33,544 nt of DNA from Cupriavidus basilensis (GCF_029335485.1 NZ_JARJLM010000371.1:1-33544); one strand, 5' to 3'. Counted from the stretch's first letter, positions 1-7,870 are shown. Program-made: numbers and translations. The notes: generated from the letters alone by a model not told the origin.

Positions 1-108
1 GAAGCGCTGTACCGGGAGAAGACCGGTCAGCTCGTCGACGGCGCCACGCTGGATTTCGCGTTGAACTACCGGCGCATCGCGGAGAAGACACCGCGCCACA
101 ACCATTGA
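1..108 (+). CDS. C-terminal end of an upstream gene (partial; possibly a sugar-acid dehydratase)
   Basis: The reading frame is open from the first base of the window and stops with TGA at 106-108, leaving 35 residues that end in PRHNH. The start lies outside the window. The tail has the pattern GQL..GA....YRRIAE..PRHNH, which from memory resembles the end of XylD-type IlvD/Edd sugar-acid dehydratases. That would fit the XylX-like gene 79 bases downstream on the same strand. The identification is inference from a very short piece, and an unrelated enzyme is possible. That it is the end of a real coding region is better supported than its function. Confidence 0.5.
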   Translation, partial: EALYREKTGQLVDGATLDFALNYRRIAEKTPRHNH

Positions 109-187
109 GCCTCGTCTGCCTTGCAAGCGCTGCGCCGCAGGCGGGCGCGCGGCTTGGGCTGCGGCTTGAAACCTGAAAGGAAATCGT

Positions 188-1402
188 ATGAGCGAAGTGA
201 CAGCGGCCATGCTGGCCGGTGCGGTGAAGCACGTCCAGGTGTTGCCGGACGACGGCCTTGCGGGCACCCTGGTGGGCCGTGTCTGGGTCGGCGGCGCCCT
301 GCCTGGGCCGGCCGTCGCCGCCCTGCGGCCGGAGGGCGTGTTCGACCTGAGCGAACACTACCCGACCATGAGCACGCTGCTCGATACCGAGCATCCCGCC
401 GAGGCGGCGCGCCGGACACCCGGCCGGCGCCTGTGCAGTGTCGAAGAGTTGCTGGCCAGCAGCCTGCCGGGCACCCGCAACGAGACGTTGCCCTGGCTTC
501 TGGCCCCCTGTGACCTGCAGGTCGTGAAGGCTGCGGGCGTGACCTTCGCCGCCAGCCTGATAGAGCGCGTGATCGAGGAACAGGCGCGGGGCGACGCCAG
601 CCGGGCCCAGGGCCTGCGCAACCAAGTGATCGAGCTGATCGGCGAAAGCCTGGCCGACATCCGTCCCGGCTCGTCGGAGGCGATGGCGCTCAAGGCACTG
701 CTGCAGCAAAAAGGCCTGTGGTCGCAATACCTGGAGGTGGGCATCGGCCCAGACGCCGAGGTCTTCACCAAGGCCCCGGTGCTGGCCTCGGTGGGCTGCG
801 GCGAGGACATCGGCATCCGCGCCGACTCGGACTGGAACAACCCGGAACCGGAAGTCGTGCTGGCGGTAAACAGCCGCGGCGACATCGTCGGCGCCACCCT
901 GGGCAACGACGTCAACCTGCGCGACATCGAAGGCCGCAGCGCGCTGCTGCTGGGCAAGGCCAAGGACAACAACGCCTCTTGCGCGATCGGTCCCTTCATC
1001 CGGCTGTTCGACGCGGGCTTCGGTCTGGACGAGGTGCGCCGCGAGACCGTGCACCTGCGCGTCGCGGGTGCGGACGGCTTCGAGCTGCGCGGCATCAACA
1101 CCATGAGCAGCATCAGCCGCGACCCGGCCGACCTGGTGGCGCAGACTCTGGCCGCCCACCAGTACCCCGACGGCTTCATGCTCTTCCTGGGTACGCTGTT
1201 TGCGCCCATTGAAGACCGCGACCAGCCCGGCGGCGGCTTCACCCACAAGCTCGGCGATGTGGTCACCATCCGCAGCGCCTGGCTGGGGGGGCTGCACAAC
1301 CGGGTGACACACAGCGAGACCGCGGCCCCCTGGCGCTTTGGCTTGCGCGCCTTCATCGGCAACCTGGCCGAGCGCGGCCTGCTGCAGGGCCGCGCGCTCT
1401 GA
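188..1402 (+). CDS. 2-keto-3-deoxy-acid dehydratase of the FAH family (XylX-like)
   Basis: This 404-residue protein belongs to the fumarylacetoacetate hydrolase superfamily. Its closest remembered relatives are XylX-type 2-keto-3-deoxy-D-xylonate and L-arabinonate dehydratases (about 385-390 residues), which form 2-oxoglutarate semialdehyde in Weimberg-type pentose pathways. Diagnostic stretches are LWSQYLEVGIGPDAEVFTK, WNNPEPEV (metal-binding acidic residues), GNDVNLRDIEGRSALLL and KAKDNNASCAIGP in the middle, and YPDGFMLFLGT towards the end. The ATG at 188 follows AAAGGAAA at a good distance. It is the first complete gene of a sugar-acid operon with a TRAP transporter and the oxidative-route enzymes downstream. 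The family and 2-keto acid substrate class are well supported; the exact sugar acid cannot be read from sequence. Confidence 0.85.
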   Translation: MSEVTAAMLAGAVKHVQVLPDDGLAGTLVGRVWVGGALPGPAVAALRPEGVFDLSEHYPTMSTLLDTEHPAEAARRTPGRRLCSVEELLASSLPGTRNETLPWLLAPCDLQVVKAAGVTFAASLIERVIEEQARGDASRAQGLRNQVIELIGESLADIRPGSSEAMALKALLQQKGLWSQYLEVGIGPDAEVFTKAPVLASVGCGEDIGIRADSDWNNPEPEVVLAVNSRGDIVGATLGNDVNLRDIEGRSALLLGKAKDNNASCAIGPFIRLFDAGFGLDEVRRETVHLRVAGADGFELRGINTMSSISRDPADLVAQTLAAHQYPDGFMLFLGTLFAPIEDRDQPGGGFTHKLGDVVTIRSAWLGGLHNRVTHSETAAPWRFGLRAFIGNLAERGLLQGRAL

Positions 1403-1503
1403 ATCAGCGTTGGCGGCCTGCCCGCCAGCCAGGTCGCCGGCGTCGGCCCCCTTCCCCGTTCCAAGACAAGCATTGATGGCGCAGACCATCAGGGAGACAA
1501 CCT

Positions 1504-2121
1504 ATGCTCAATACCCTCATCGACCGGTATTGCCGGTTCATTAACCTTCTCATCGCCCTGGCTCTGGCCGTCATGGTGGTGCTGGTTTTCGGCAACGTCG
1601 TGCTGCGTTATGCCTTCAATTCGGGCATCGCGATCAGCGAGGAGCTGTCGCGCTGGCTGTTCGTCTGGGTCACCTTCCTGGGCGCCGTGACCGCCATCAA
1701 GGAAAACGCCCACCTGGGCACGGACATGCTCGTGTCGCGCCTGCCGGTAATGGGCAAAAAGGTCTGCTTGGTACTGGGTCACCTGCTCATGCTCTACATC
1801 ACCTGGCTGTTCTTCGACGGCAGCTGGCAACAGGCCAAGATCAATTGGGACGTACAAGCGCCGGTCACCGGGGCCTCGGTGGCCATCTTTTACAGCTCGG
1901 GGGTGGCTTTCTCGGTCTGCGCCGGCTTCCTGCTGGTGCTTCAATTGCTGCGCGCGCTGACCGGCCAGCTCAGCGATGAAGAGCTGGTGATGGTCAAGGA
2001 ATCCGAGGAACAGGCCGAGCTCGAGGCCCTCCAGGCCGAGCTGGCGCGCGAGAGCGCTGCCGGCGGCTCGCAAAGCCACTCCCCCCTGGGCGACACGCCG
2101 CTGCCTCACTCGCGCAGATAA
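1504..2121 (+). CDS. dctQ: TRAP transporter small permease (DctQ family)
   Basis: This 205-residue membrane protein is the small permease subunit of a tripartite ATP-independent periplasmic transporter, which imports organic or sugar acids using an ion gradient and a periplasmic binding protein. It shows four hydrophobic segments: around residues 10-35, 45-65, 85-105 and 125-150. It also carries the DctQ signature around LSRWLFVWVTFLGAV and a cytoplasmic Glu/Ala-rich tail. A GGGAGA ribosome site precedes ATG 1504. The large permease follows after 30 bases. No binding-protein gene (DctP) is visible in the window, so it must lie upstream or elsewhere. The substrate is inferred to be an aldonate or similar sugar acid from the neighbouring enzymes. 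Confidence 0.9.
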   Translation: MLNTLIDRYCRFINLLIALALAVMVVLVFGNVVLRYAFNSGIAISEELSRWLFVWVTFLGAVTAIKENAHLGTDMLVSRLPVMGKKVCLVLGHLLMLYITWLFFDGSWQQAKINWDVQAPVTGASVAIFYSSGVAFSVCAGFLLVLQLLRALTGQLSDEELVMVKESEEQAELEALQAELARESAAGGSQSHSPLGDTPLPHSRR

Positions 2122-2151
2122 GAAACAAGAAAAAGAACCGGAGACCTCAAC

Positions 2152-3432
2152 ATGACCGTACTGATCTTTCTCGGCGGCCTCATCGGCGCCATGGCGCTCG
2201 GCATTCCGATCGCCTACGCGCTGCTGGCCAGCGGCGTGGCCTTGATGTGGCAGCTCGACCTGTTCGACGCCCAGATCCTGGCGCAGAACTTCATCAACGG
2301 CGCCGACAGCTTTCCGTTGCTGGCCGTGCCCTTCTTCATGCTGGCTGGCGAAATCATGAACGTCGGCGGACTGTCGCAACGCATCGTGAACTTCGCGCTG
2401 GCGCTCGTCGGCCATCGCAAGGGGGGCCTGGGTTATGTGGTGATCCTCGCCGCCTGCCTGCTGTCGGCCCTGTCAGGCTCGGCCGTGGCCGACGCCGCAG
2501 CGCTGACCGCGCTGCTGCTGCCGATGATGATCAAGGCAGGCCACAAGAAGGAAGTTTCGGGTGGCCTGATCGCGGCCTCCGGCGTGATCGGCCCGATCAT
2601 CCCGCCCAGCATCGGCTTTGTGATCTTTGGCGTCACCGCCAACGTTTCCATCAGCAAGCTGTTCATCGCGGGCATCTTCCCCGGCATCCTGATCGGTGTC
2701 GGTCTGGCCACGGCCTGGTGGTGGCTCGGCCGCAAGGAGGACCTGGTCCTGCCCGAGAAGAAGACCAAGGCCGAAATCTGGCAGTCAGCACGCGAATCCA
2801 TCTGGGCGCTGATGCTGCCGGTGTTCATCCTGGTAGGGCTGCGCATGGGCGTGTTCACCCCGACCGAGGCCGCGGTGGTGGCCGCCGTGTACTCGCTGTT
2901 CGTGGCCAGCTTGGTGTACCGTGAACTGCCGCTGAGCGCGCTGCTCCCGATCTTCACCACCGCCGCCAAGACCACCGCCGTGGTGATGTTCCTGGTGGCC
3001 GCCGCGATGGTGTCCTCGTGGCTCATCACCGTGGCCAATCTGCCGGCCCAGATGGTGGAACTGCTCAAGCCCTTCATGGAAAACCAGACCCTGCTGCTGA
3101 TCGCGATCATGGTGCTGGTGATGCTCGTCGGCACCGCGATGGACATGACGCCGACCATTCTGATCATGACCCCGGTGCTGATGCCGGTGATCAAGGCAGC
3201 CGGCATCGACCCGATCTATTTTGGCGTGCTGTTCATCATCAACAACTCGATCGGCCTGATCACGCCACCGGTGGGCACAATCCTCAACGTGGTGGCCGGC
3301 GTGGGCCGCATGAAGATGGATGAAGTCACTAAGGGCGTGTTGCCCTTCATGCTGGCCGAGTTCGCCGTGATGTTCATCATGGTGGCGTTCCCGCAGACCG
3401 TGATGGCACCGCTACGCTGGTTCGCGGGGTGA
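2152..3432 (+). CDS. dctM: TRAP transporter large permease (DctM family)
   Basis: This 426-residue inner-membrane protein is the large permease subunit of the TRAP transporter, of typical length for DctM. It consists of about a dozen hydrophobic segments. Family landmarks are PFFMLAGEIMNVGGLS near residue 60-75, the LSGSAVADAAAL stretch near 105, IPPSIGFVIFGV near 150 and NNSIGLITPPVGTILNV near 360. The ATG at 2152 is preceded by a GGAGA ribosome site. It forms a pair with the DctQ gene just upstream. A bulged hairpin follows the stop codon and may partly end transcription before the FAD enzyme. Confidence 0.93.
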   Translation: MTVLIFLGGLIGAMALGIPIAYALLASGVALMWQLDLFDAQILAQNFINGADSFPLLAVPFFMLAGEIMNVGGLSQRIVNFALALVGHRKGGLGYVVILAACLLSALSGSAVADAAALTALLLPMMIKAGHKKEVSGGLIAASGVIGPIIPPSIGFVIFGVTANVSISKLFIAGIFPGILIGVGLATAWWWLGRKEDLVLPEKKTKAEIWQSARESIWALMLPVFILVGLRMGVFTPTEAAVVAAVYSLFVASLVYRELPLSALLPIFTTAAKTTAVVMFLVAAAMVSSWLITVANLPAQMVELLKPFMENQTLLLIAIMVLVMLVGTAMDMTPTILIMTPVLMPVIKAAGIDPIYFGVLFIINNSIGLITPPVGTILNVVAGVGRMKMDEVTKGVLPFMLAEFAVMFIMVAFPQTVMAPLRWFAG

Positions 3433-3453
3433 GGCGCGCGGTCGATCAGGCCC

Positions 3454-3479
3454 GGGGCTGCGTTCGGTGAACGCGCCCC
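3454..3479 (+). terminator. Possible terminator or attenuator hairpin after dctM
   Basis: GGGGC-T-GCGTTC, loop GGT, then GAACGC-GCCCC gives an 11-base-pair GC-rich stem with one bulged T. It lies between the dctM stop and the next start. No run of T follows, so full termination is uncertain. It could instead protect the 3' end of the transporter message. Confidence 0.45.
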
Positions 3480-3518
3480 CCAGTTTGCAAATTGCTTGTA
3501 TTCAACCCGATTCCTGCC

Positions 3519-4928
3519 ATGAACCAGACCCTTCCACCCTCTTCCGTCATCGAAGCCCTGCTCGCCGAGCTGGGCCCGCTGGCCGTGCTCGCCGGCGACG
3601 ACGTGCCGGTGCGCAACCATAATGACTACAGCGGCCTGCAGGCCAGCCCGCCCCTGGCCGTGGTTCGCCCTGCCAATACGGCCGGGGTAGCCGCCGCGAT
3701 GCGCATCTGCCATGAGCACGGGGTGGCAGTGGTGCCCCAGGGCGGGCTGACCGGCCTGTGCGGCGGCGCACGCGCGCCGGCGGGGCAGGTCGCCCTGTCG
3801 CTGGAGCGCATGGTGGGCATCGAGGAAATCGATTCGGCCGCGGCTACCATGACCGTGCTGGCCGGCACGCCGCTGGAGACGATCCAGCTGGCGGCCACCG
3901 CCGCCGGCTTCTTCTGTCCGCTGGACCTTGGCGCACGCGGTTCGTGCGCGATCGGCGGTAACCTGTCGACCAATGCCGGCGGCAACCGCGTGATCCGCTA
4001 CGGCATGGCGCGCGAGATGGTGCTGGGCATCGAGGTGGTGCTGCCGAATGGCATCGTGGTCACCAGCCTCAACAAGATGATCAAGAACAACGCGGGCTTC
4101 GACCTCAAGCACCTGTTCATCGGCAGCGAGGGCACGCTGGGCATCATCACCCGGGTGGTGCTCAGGATGTTCCCCAAGCCGGCCTCGGCCATGGTGGCGA
4201 TCTGCGCCGCCAAGGACTACGGCAACGTGCTGACGCTGCTGAACTCGGCGCGCCAGAACCTGGGACCGCTGCTCTCGGCCTTCGAGGTCATGTGGCCCGA
4301 CTACTGGCAATTCGCCACCACCCAGGCCCCGGGTGTGAGCAACCCCCTCAAGGGCGACAACACCGCCTACGGCGCCTACGTGCTGGTCGAGGCGCTGGGA
4401 ACCGACCCGGTGCACGACGCACAGCGCTTCGAGTCCTGGCTGGGCGGTCTGCTGGAGTCAGGCGTGGTTCCCAATGCGGCACTCGCGCAGTCGCTGGCCG
4501 ACGGCCGCGCGTTCTGGAGCATCCGCGATGCCAGCGGCGAACTGCACCCGCTGTGGCCTAGCCACCTGGCCTTTGACATCGGCCTGCCGGTAGCCTGCAT
4601 GGACGACTATGCGCGCCGCTGCCGCGAGGTGCTCCAGGCCCGCATCCCCAGCGTCCAGGCCCTGTTCTACGGCCACATCGGCGACGGCAATCTGCACATC
4701 ATCGTCTACCAGCCTGGCGCGGCGGAGCAGCCCAAGGCACTGGTCGACGGCATTGTCTACGGCCTGGTGCGCGAGTACGGCGGCACGGTCTCGGCCGAGC
4801 ACGGTATCGGCACCCTCAAGCGCCAATGGCTTGGCCATGCGCGCTCGCCCGAGGAGATCGAGCTGATGCGAGTCATCAAGAAGGCGCTCGATCCGCAGGC
4901 GCTGCTGAACCCGGGCAAGGTGATCTGA
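3519..4928 (+). CDS. FAD-binding 2-hydroxy-acid dehydrogenase (GlcD/D-lactate dehydrogenase family)
   Basis: This is a flavoprotein of the FAD-linked oxidase type-4 family, which oxidises 2-hydroxy acids such as glycolate, D-lactate or D-2-hydroxyglutarate. The ATG at 3519 gives 469 residues, the usual length; an in-frame TTG at 3492 would add nine residues. The PCMH-type FAD domain covers roughly residues 35-215 with PQGGLTGLCGGA and IGGNLSTNAGG. The C-terminal domain has YGHIGDGNLH and SAEHGIGTLKR, the usual metal and active-site region. It sits inside the sugar-acid operon. If the SDR and hydrolase downstream release glycolate or lactate with pyruvate, this enzyme would oxidise that hydroxy acid; the coupling is inference. 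No strong ribosome site precedes either start. Confidence 0.85.
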   Translation: MNQTLPPSSVIEALLAELGPLAVLAGDDVPVRNHNDYSGLQASPPLAVVRPANTAGVAAAMRICHEHGVAVVPQGGLTGLCGGARAPAGQVALSLERMVGIEEIDSAAATMTVLAGTPLETIQLAATAAGFFCPLDLGARGSCAIGGNLSTNAGGNRVIRYGMAREMVLGIEVVLPNGIVVTSLNKMIKNNAGFDLKHLFIGSEGTLGIITRVVLRMFPKPASAMVAICAAKDYGNVLTLLNSARQNLGPLLSAFEVMWPDYWQFATTQAPGVSNPLKGDNTAYGAYVLVEALGTDPVHDAQRFESWLGGLLESGVVPNAALAQSLADGRAFWSIRDASGELHPLWPSHLAFDIGLPVACMDDYARRCREVLQARIPSVQALFYGHIGDGNLHIIVYQPGAAEQPKALVDGIVYGLVREYGGTVSAEHGIGTLKRQWLGHARSPEEIELMRVIKKALDPQALLNPGKVI

Positions 4929-5043
4929 CCGGACCGCTCCCATCGACGCGACATTGTTCCCGGAAGCAAGCCGCTCGCTGCGCGTTGATCAGCACGTCGT
5001 TTCAGTGCCCAAAGCAACCCCTGAACTCACTCGAAGAATCGTC

Positions 5044-5799
5044 ATGACACTCCGACTGGCTGGAAAAACCACCTTCATCACCGCGGCCGGACAAGGCATC
5101 GGCAGAGCGACCGCGATCGCTTTTGCCGCGCAAGGCGCGCGCGTGATCGCAACGGATATCAATCAGGAGGCGCTTGCTTCCTTGCGCCAGGAAATTGCTT
5201 GTAGCACCCACGTCCTGGATGTCACCGATGCCCAGGCCATTCGCGACGTGGCAGAGGCTGCGGGCCCGGTTGATGTGCTCTTCAATGCGGCAGGCTTCGT
5301 CCACGCAGGTAACCTGCTGGAGTGCACTGAAGACGAGTGGACGTTTGCATTCGACCTCAACGTGCGCGCCCAATTTCGCACCATCAGGGCCTTCCTGCCG
5401 GGCATGCTGGAGCGAGGCAACGGGTCCATCATCAATGTGGCATCCGTCGCGGGAAGCATCAAAGGCGCACCCAACCGATTCGTGTACGGCACCACCAAGG
5501 CCGCTGTTATCGGCCTGACCAAAGCCGTCGCTGCCGACTTTGTCGGCAAGGGGATCCGATGCAATGCCATTTGTCCCGGCACGGTGATGTCGCCATCGCT
5601 GCTGGAGCGCATCACGGCCCAGGCACAAGCCACCGGCCAGACGCTGGCCCAGGTCGAGGCGGGCTTCGTGGAGCGCCAGCCCATGGCCCGCCTGGGGCGA
5701 GCCGAAGAAGTTGCGGCCTTGGCTATCTACCTGGCCAGCGAAGAATCATCTTTCACAACAGGTACCGCCCAGATCATTGACGGCGGTTGGTCCAACTAA
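5044..5799 (+). CDS. Short-chain dehydrogenase, probable 2-keto-3-deoxy-sugar-acid 4-dehydrogenase
   Basis: A classical SDR of 251 residues when started at ATG 5044; an in-frame upstream extension adds a poor leader. The NAD motif is TAAGQGIG (residues 13-20), with Asp38 (ATDIN) favouring NAD over NADP. The N-A-A-G motif is at 81-84 and the catalytic set is Ser134, Tyr148 and Lys152. Stretches such as AAGFVHAG, FLPGMLERGNGSIINVAS, TTKAAVIGLTKAVAADF and ICPGTV closely follow the DHRS6/BDH2 group. That group includes bacterial 2-keto-3-deoxy-L-fuconate and related dehydrogenases, which make 2,4-diketo-3-deoxy acids. The hydrolase for such a product starts 15 bases downstream. Substrate is inferred from this pairing. 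Confidence 0.85.
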   Translation: MTLRLAGKTTFITAAGQGIGRATAIAFAAQGARVIATDINQEALASLRQEIACSTHVLDVTDAQAIRDVAEAAGPVDVLFNAAGFVHAGNLLECTEDEWTFAFDLNVRAQFRTIRAFLPGMLERGNGSIINVASVAGSIKGAPNRFVYGTTKAAVIGLTKAVAADFVGKGIRCNAICPGTVMSPSLLERITAQAQATGQTLAQVEAGFVERQPMARLGRAEEVAALAIYLASEESSFTTGTAQIIDGGWSN

Positions 5800-5814
5800 G
5801 CTCCCATTTCAACC

Positions 5815-6678
5815 ATGAAACTGCTTCGCCACGGCCCCAAGGGCCAAGAAAAGCCCGCACTGCTGCACACGGACGGCACGGTTCGCGACCTCAGCCCGGC
5901 GCTGCCCGACATCGTCCCCGGCACCTTGTCCCAGCCCGGCATGGCGGCCCTGCGCAGCCTCGATGCCAGCACCTTGCCCATCGTCCCGCAGGGCCGTCTG
6001 GCCGTGCCATGGACCGGCATGCGCAAGTTCATTGCCATCGGTCTGAACTACGCGGACCACGCCGCCGAAGCGAACATGCCGATCCCCAAGGAGCCGATTG
6101 TCTTCACCAAGACGGTCGACTCGGCCGTGGGCTGCAATCACCCGGTCGTGTTACCGCAGGGCTCGGTCAAGAGCGACTGGGAGGTGGAACTCGGGGTGGT
6201 GATCGGCACCCGCGCCCGCTATGTCAGCGAGGCCGATGCCCTGAACCACGTGGCGGGCTACTGCACCATCAACGATGTGTCGGAACGCGAGTACCAGCTC
6301 GAGCGTGGCGGCACCTGGGACAAGGGCAAGGGATGCGACACTTTCGGCCCCATCGGCCCCTGGCTTGTGAGCGCCGACGAGGTCGGTGACCCGCAAGACC
6401 TCTCGATGTGGCTCGACGTGAACGGTGAGCGCCAGCAGACTGGCAACACCCGCACCATGATCTTCACGGTGGCCCAGCTGGTCAGTTACCTGAGCCATTT
6501 CATGACACTGGAGCCGGGCGACCTGATCACCACCGGCACGCCACCCGGCGTGGGCATGGGCAAGAAGCCGCAGCCCCAGTTCCTGAAGCCTGGCGACGTC
6601 ATCACCCTGGGCATCGAGCGGCTTGGCGAGCAGAAACAGACCGTGTTTGCCTGGGATCCGGAATTGATCGACGGATAA
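5815..6678 (+). CDS. FAH-family 2,4-diketo-3-deoxy-acid hydrolase
   Basis: This 287-residue protein is a second, shorter member of the fumarylacetoacetate hydrolase superfamily. It shows FIAIGLNYADHAAEA, KSDWEVELGVVIG (metal-binding Glu residues), GYCTINDVSEREYQ, KGCDTFGPIGPW and LITTGTPPGVGMG. This subgroup includes L-2,4-diketo-3-deoxyfuconate and -rhamnonate hydrolases, which cleave to pyruvate plus lactate (or glycolate from pentoses); ureidoglycolate lyase is a frequent misannotation of the group. The preceding SDR gene ends 15 bases upstream, so the two probably act in sequence. It is the last gene of the operon. The adjoining DNA to the right is of foreign character, so a rearrangement point lies just past its stop. 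Confidence 0.87.
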   Translation: MKLLRHGPKGQEKPALLHTDGTVRDLSPALPDIVPGTLSQPGMAALRSLDASTLPIVPQGRLAVPWTGMRKFIAIGLNYADHAAEANMPIPKEPIVFTKTVDSAVGCNHPVVLPQGSVKSDWEVELGVVIGTRARYVSEADALNHVAGYCTINDVSEREYQLERGGTWDKGKGCDTFGPIGPWLVSADEVGDPQDLSMWLDVNGERQQTGNTRTMIFTVAQLVSYLSHFMTLEPGDLITTGTPPGVGMGKKPQPQFLKPGDVITLGIERLGEQKQTVFAWDPELIDG

Positions 6679-6679
6679 A

Positions 6680-6835
6680 GGCGTACCGCTGCCGGAGCCG
6701 ATCGACCCGCGCAATTCCGGTTCCGTGGTGCTGCGGCAGCGCAGCCATATCTCGAAGTCGTCGATCAATGGGCCGGTTCTTTTCGGCTTCGATGACGCAT
6801 AGCTCGGCAATCCGGCGCAGCGCTTCCGTGTTCAC
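6680..6835 (-). pseudogene. Truncated hypothetical cassette gene
   Basis: A minus-strand frame starts with GTG at 6835 and overlaps the stop of the previous gene in the sequence GTGA, as in coupled genes. It begins MNTEALRRIAELCVIEAEKN and looks coding for about 30-50 residues, but the frame then runs into the 3' end of the FAH-hydrolase gene on the other strand. Its natural end seems to have been removed by the junction near 6680. No family was recognised. Confidence 0.35.
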
Positions 6836-6996
6836 GTCGTTCTTTCGAGTGCTCGCCGGATAAACGAGCGCACGAATACCTCGGGCGGGTATCGGTACTC
6901 GATCAGGCTTGAAAGAACATTCTCAATCTGGGTGTCGAGCCTCGCGAGACTCTCTTGGACGGCTTTGCGGAATGCAAGTTCGGATAACGTTGGCAC
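6832..6996 (-). CDS. Small hypothetical protein in an integron-type cassette
   Basis: A frame of 54 residues starts at GTG 6996, shortly after the attC site at 7009-7085, and ends with TGA overlapping the next GTG start. It contains ARLDTQIENVLSSLIEYRYP and PEVFVRSFIRRALERTT, with an amphipathic helical look. An earlier in-frame start at 7038 would lie inside the attC site and is less likely. No family was recognised. Its position just behind an attC site suggests it is the first gene of the next cassette. Confidence 0.4.
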   Translation of the reverse strand: MPTLSELAFRKAVQESLARLDTQIENVLSSLIEYRYPPEVFVRSFIRRALERTT

Positions 6997-7008
6997 GTGA
7001 CTTCGACC

Positions 7009-7085
7009 CCTAACGTTTGACCTGAGTGGCAGACGCAAGTGGGCGAAGCCCCCTTGCGGCTCTCCGCTCGATGGAAGGGTTAGAC
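7009..7085 (-). repeat. Integron attC recombination site
   Basis: Read on the minus strand, the 77-base site starts with GTCTAAC and ends with CGTTAGG. These are the two core sites of attC (RYYYAAC and GTTRRRY). Between them CCATCGAGCGGAGA and TCTGCCACTCAGG are imperfect inverted arms, and the centre folds as CGCAAG.GGGC-TTC-GCCC.CTTGCG. The TAA stop codon of the DinB gene lies inside the first core site, a hallmark of gene cassettes. No integron integrase is nearby. Confidence 0.8.
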
Positions 7086-7580
7086 CGCCCTGCGAGCCGG
7101 CTCACTCTGATGCAGGAACCTGGTGTAGAGATCGCGTGGCGGTACAACCGAGATAGACTTCAGGACTTGCCCGACATTGCCTCGGTGATACCCGCCATGC
7201 GTGACTATGTGAAGGAGGATTTCCTCTCGGGACATACGACCGCGATCACCATCGGTGAAAGTGAAATCCAGAACCCCCGATGCCTCTTCCGAGGTGAGCG
7301 ACGAGGTATACCTCTGGTACCACGCATCTGTTGCCGCGACTTCTTCTCGAAGCTGGCCAAGTGATGGGGTGGTCTTAGTATTTGTGTCGTCAAACGGCCG
7401 CGGCTCTCCGCTGAGGTGAGCGCGAAAGAGACTGTCGACTACGTAGACGTGGTTGAGCGTACGAACGCAGGTGTGAAATTCTTCTGCATGCTCTGCCGGT
7501 AGTGTCGCCAGGAGAGCAAACAGCTCCGAATTGGCCCAGGCCTTGTAGCCAAACAATGAAATCAAGGTTGCGATTGACAT
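7080..7580 (-). CDS. DinB-family protein carried as an integron cassette
   Basis: This 166-residue protein belongs to the DinB/YfiT-like metalloprotein fold, a four-helix bundle with a three-histidine metal site. Supporting motifs are GYKAWANSELF near the N-terminus, LNHVYVVDSLF around His44, and HIVTHGGYHRGNVGQVL near the C-terminus, which supplies the other histidines. Members include thiol-S-transferases and many uncharacterised enzymes, so the reaction is unknown. CAGGAG precedes the ATG at 7580. The stop codon lies within the attC core, and a CGTTAGG core lies upstream at 7689-7695, so the gene occupies one cassette of about 680 bases. Cassette genes of this kind usually lack their own promoter. 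Confidence 0.85.
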   Translation of the reverse strand: MSIATLISLFGYKAWANSELFALLATLPAEHAEEFHTCVRTLNHVYVVDSLFRAHLSGEPRPFDDTNTKTTPSLGQLREEVAATDAWYQRYTSSLTSEEASGVLDFTFTDGDRGRMSREEILLHIVTHGGYHRGNVGQVLKSISVVPPRDLYTRFLHQSEPARRAV

Positions 7581-7688
7581 TGCGAACTCCTGGTGCTTGC
7601 TTTGTGGCTAATCGGGATAGGAAAAAACCTTGCGGCCCCTTCCATCGGACGTACCGGTCACGTATCCGGCGGTTCGATGAATTGAATT

Positions 7689-7695
7689 CCTAACG
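7689..7695 (-). repeat. Integron core site, left border of the DinB cassette
   Basis: CGTTAGG on the minus strand matches the attC right-hand core and lies 109 bases upstream of the DinB start. A full matching left core was not found in the next 150 bases, so this looks like the surviving half of a degraded attC. Confidence 0.4.
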
Positions 7696-7699
7696 TGGT

Positions 7700-7870
7700 G
7701 CAAGGCTTGGTAGCCCCAGTATTCCGAAGAAACTCAATGGTAGCGCGAAGGCTGATGCCGGTGTCTTTGACGTAGCGCTGCGCATCGGCAACGATCAGGG
7801 TCGAACAAATGATGCCACAGTCCGGTCGCGTAACTTCAACCCATCCGGAAATGCTCCGCCGACCGCCCCG
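7700..7870 (-). pseudogene. Unrecognised coding remnant
   Basis: A minus-strand frame across this stretch reads RPDCGIICSTLIVADAQRY and then TGISLRATIEFLRNTGATKP before crossing the CGTTAGG core. The residue mix looks protein-like, but no complete gene, start or family can be seen. It is probably the end of a preceding cassette or other accessory gene. Confidence 0.25.

Noticed and set aside
358-1473. Long open frame on the minus strand opposite the XylX-like gene
   Set aside because: It mirrors the codon pattern of the real gene, is rich in Arg/Ser/Pro and has no family motif or ribosome site.
3216-4415. 399-residue open frame on the minus strand across the FAD dehydrogenase gene
   Set aside because: Shadow of a GC-rich gene; His/Arg/Gln-rich with no recognisable domain, while the plus strand has full FAD motifs.
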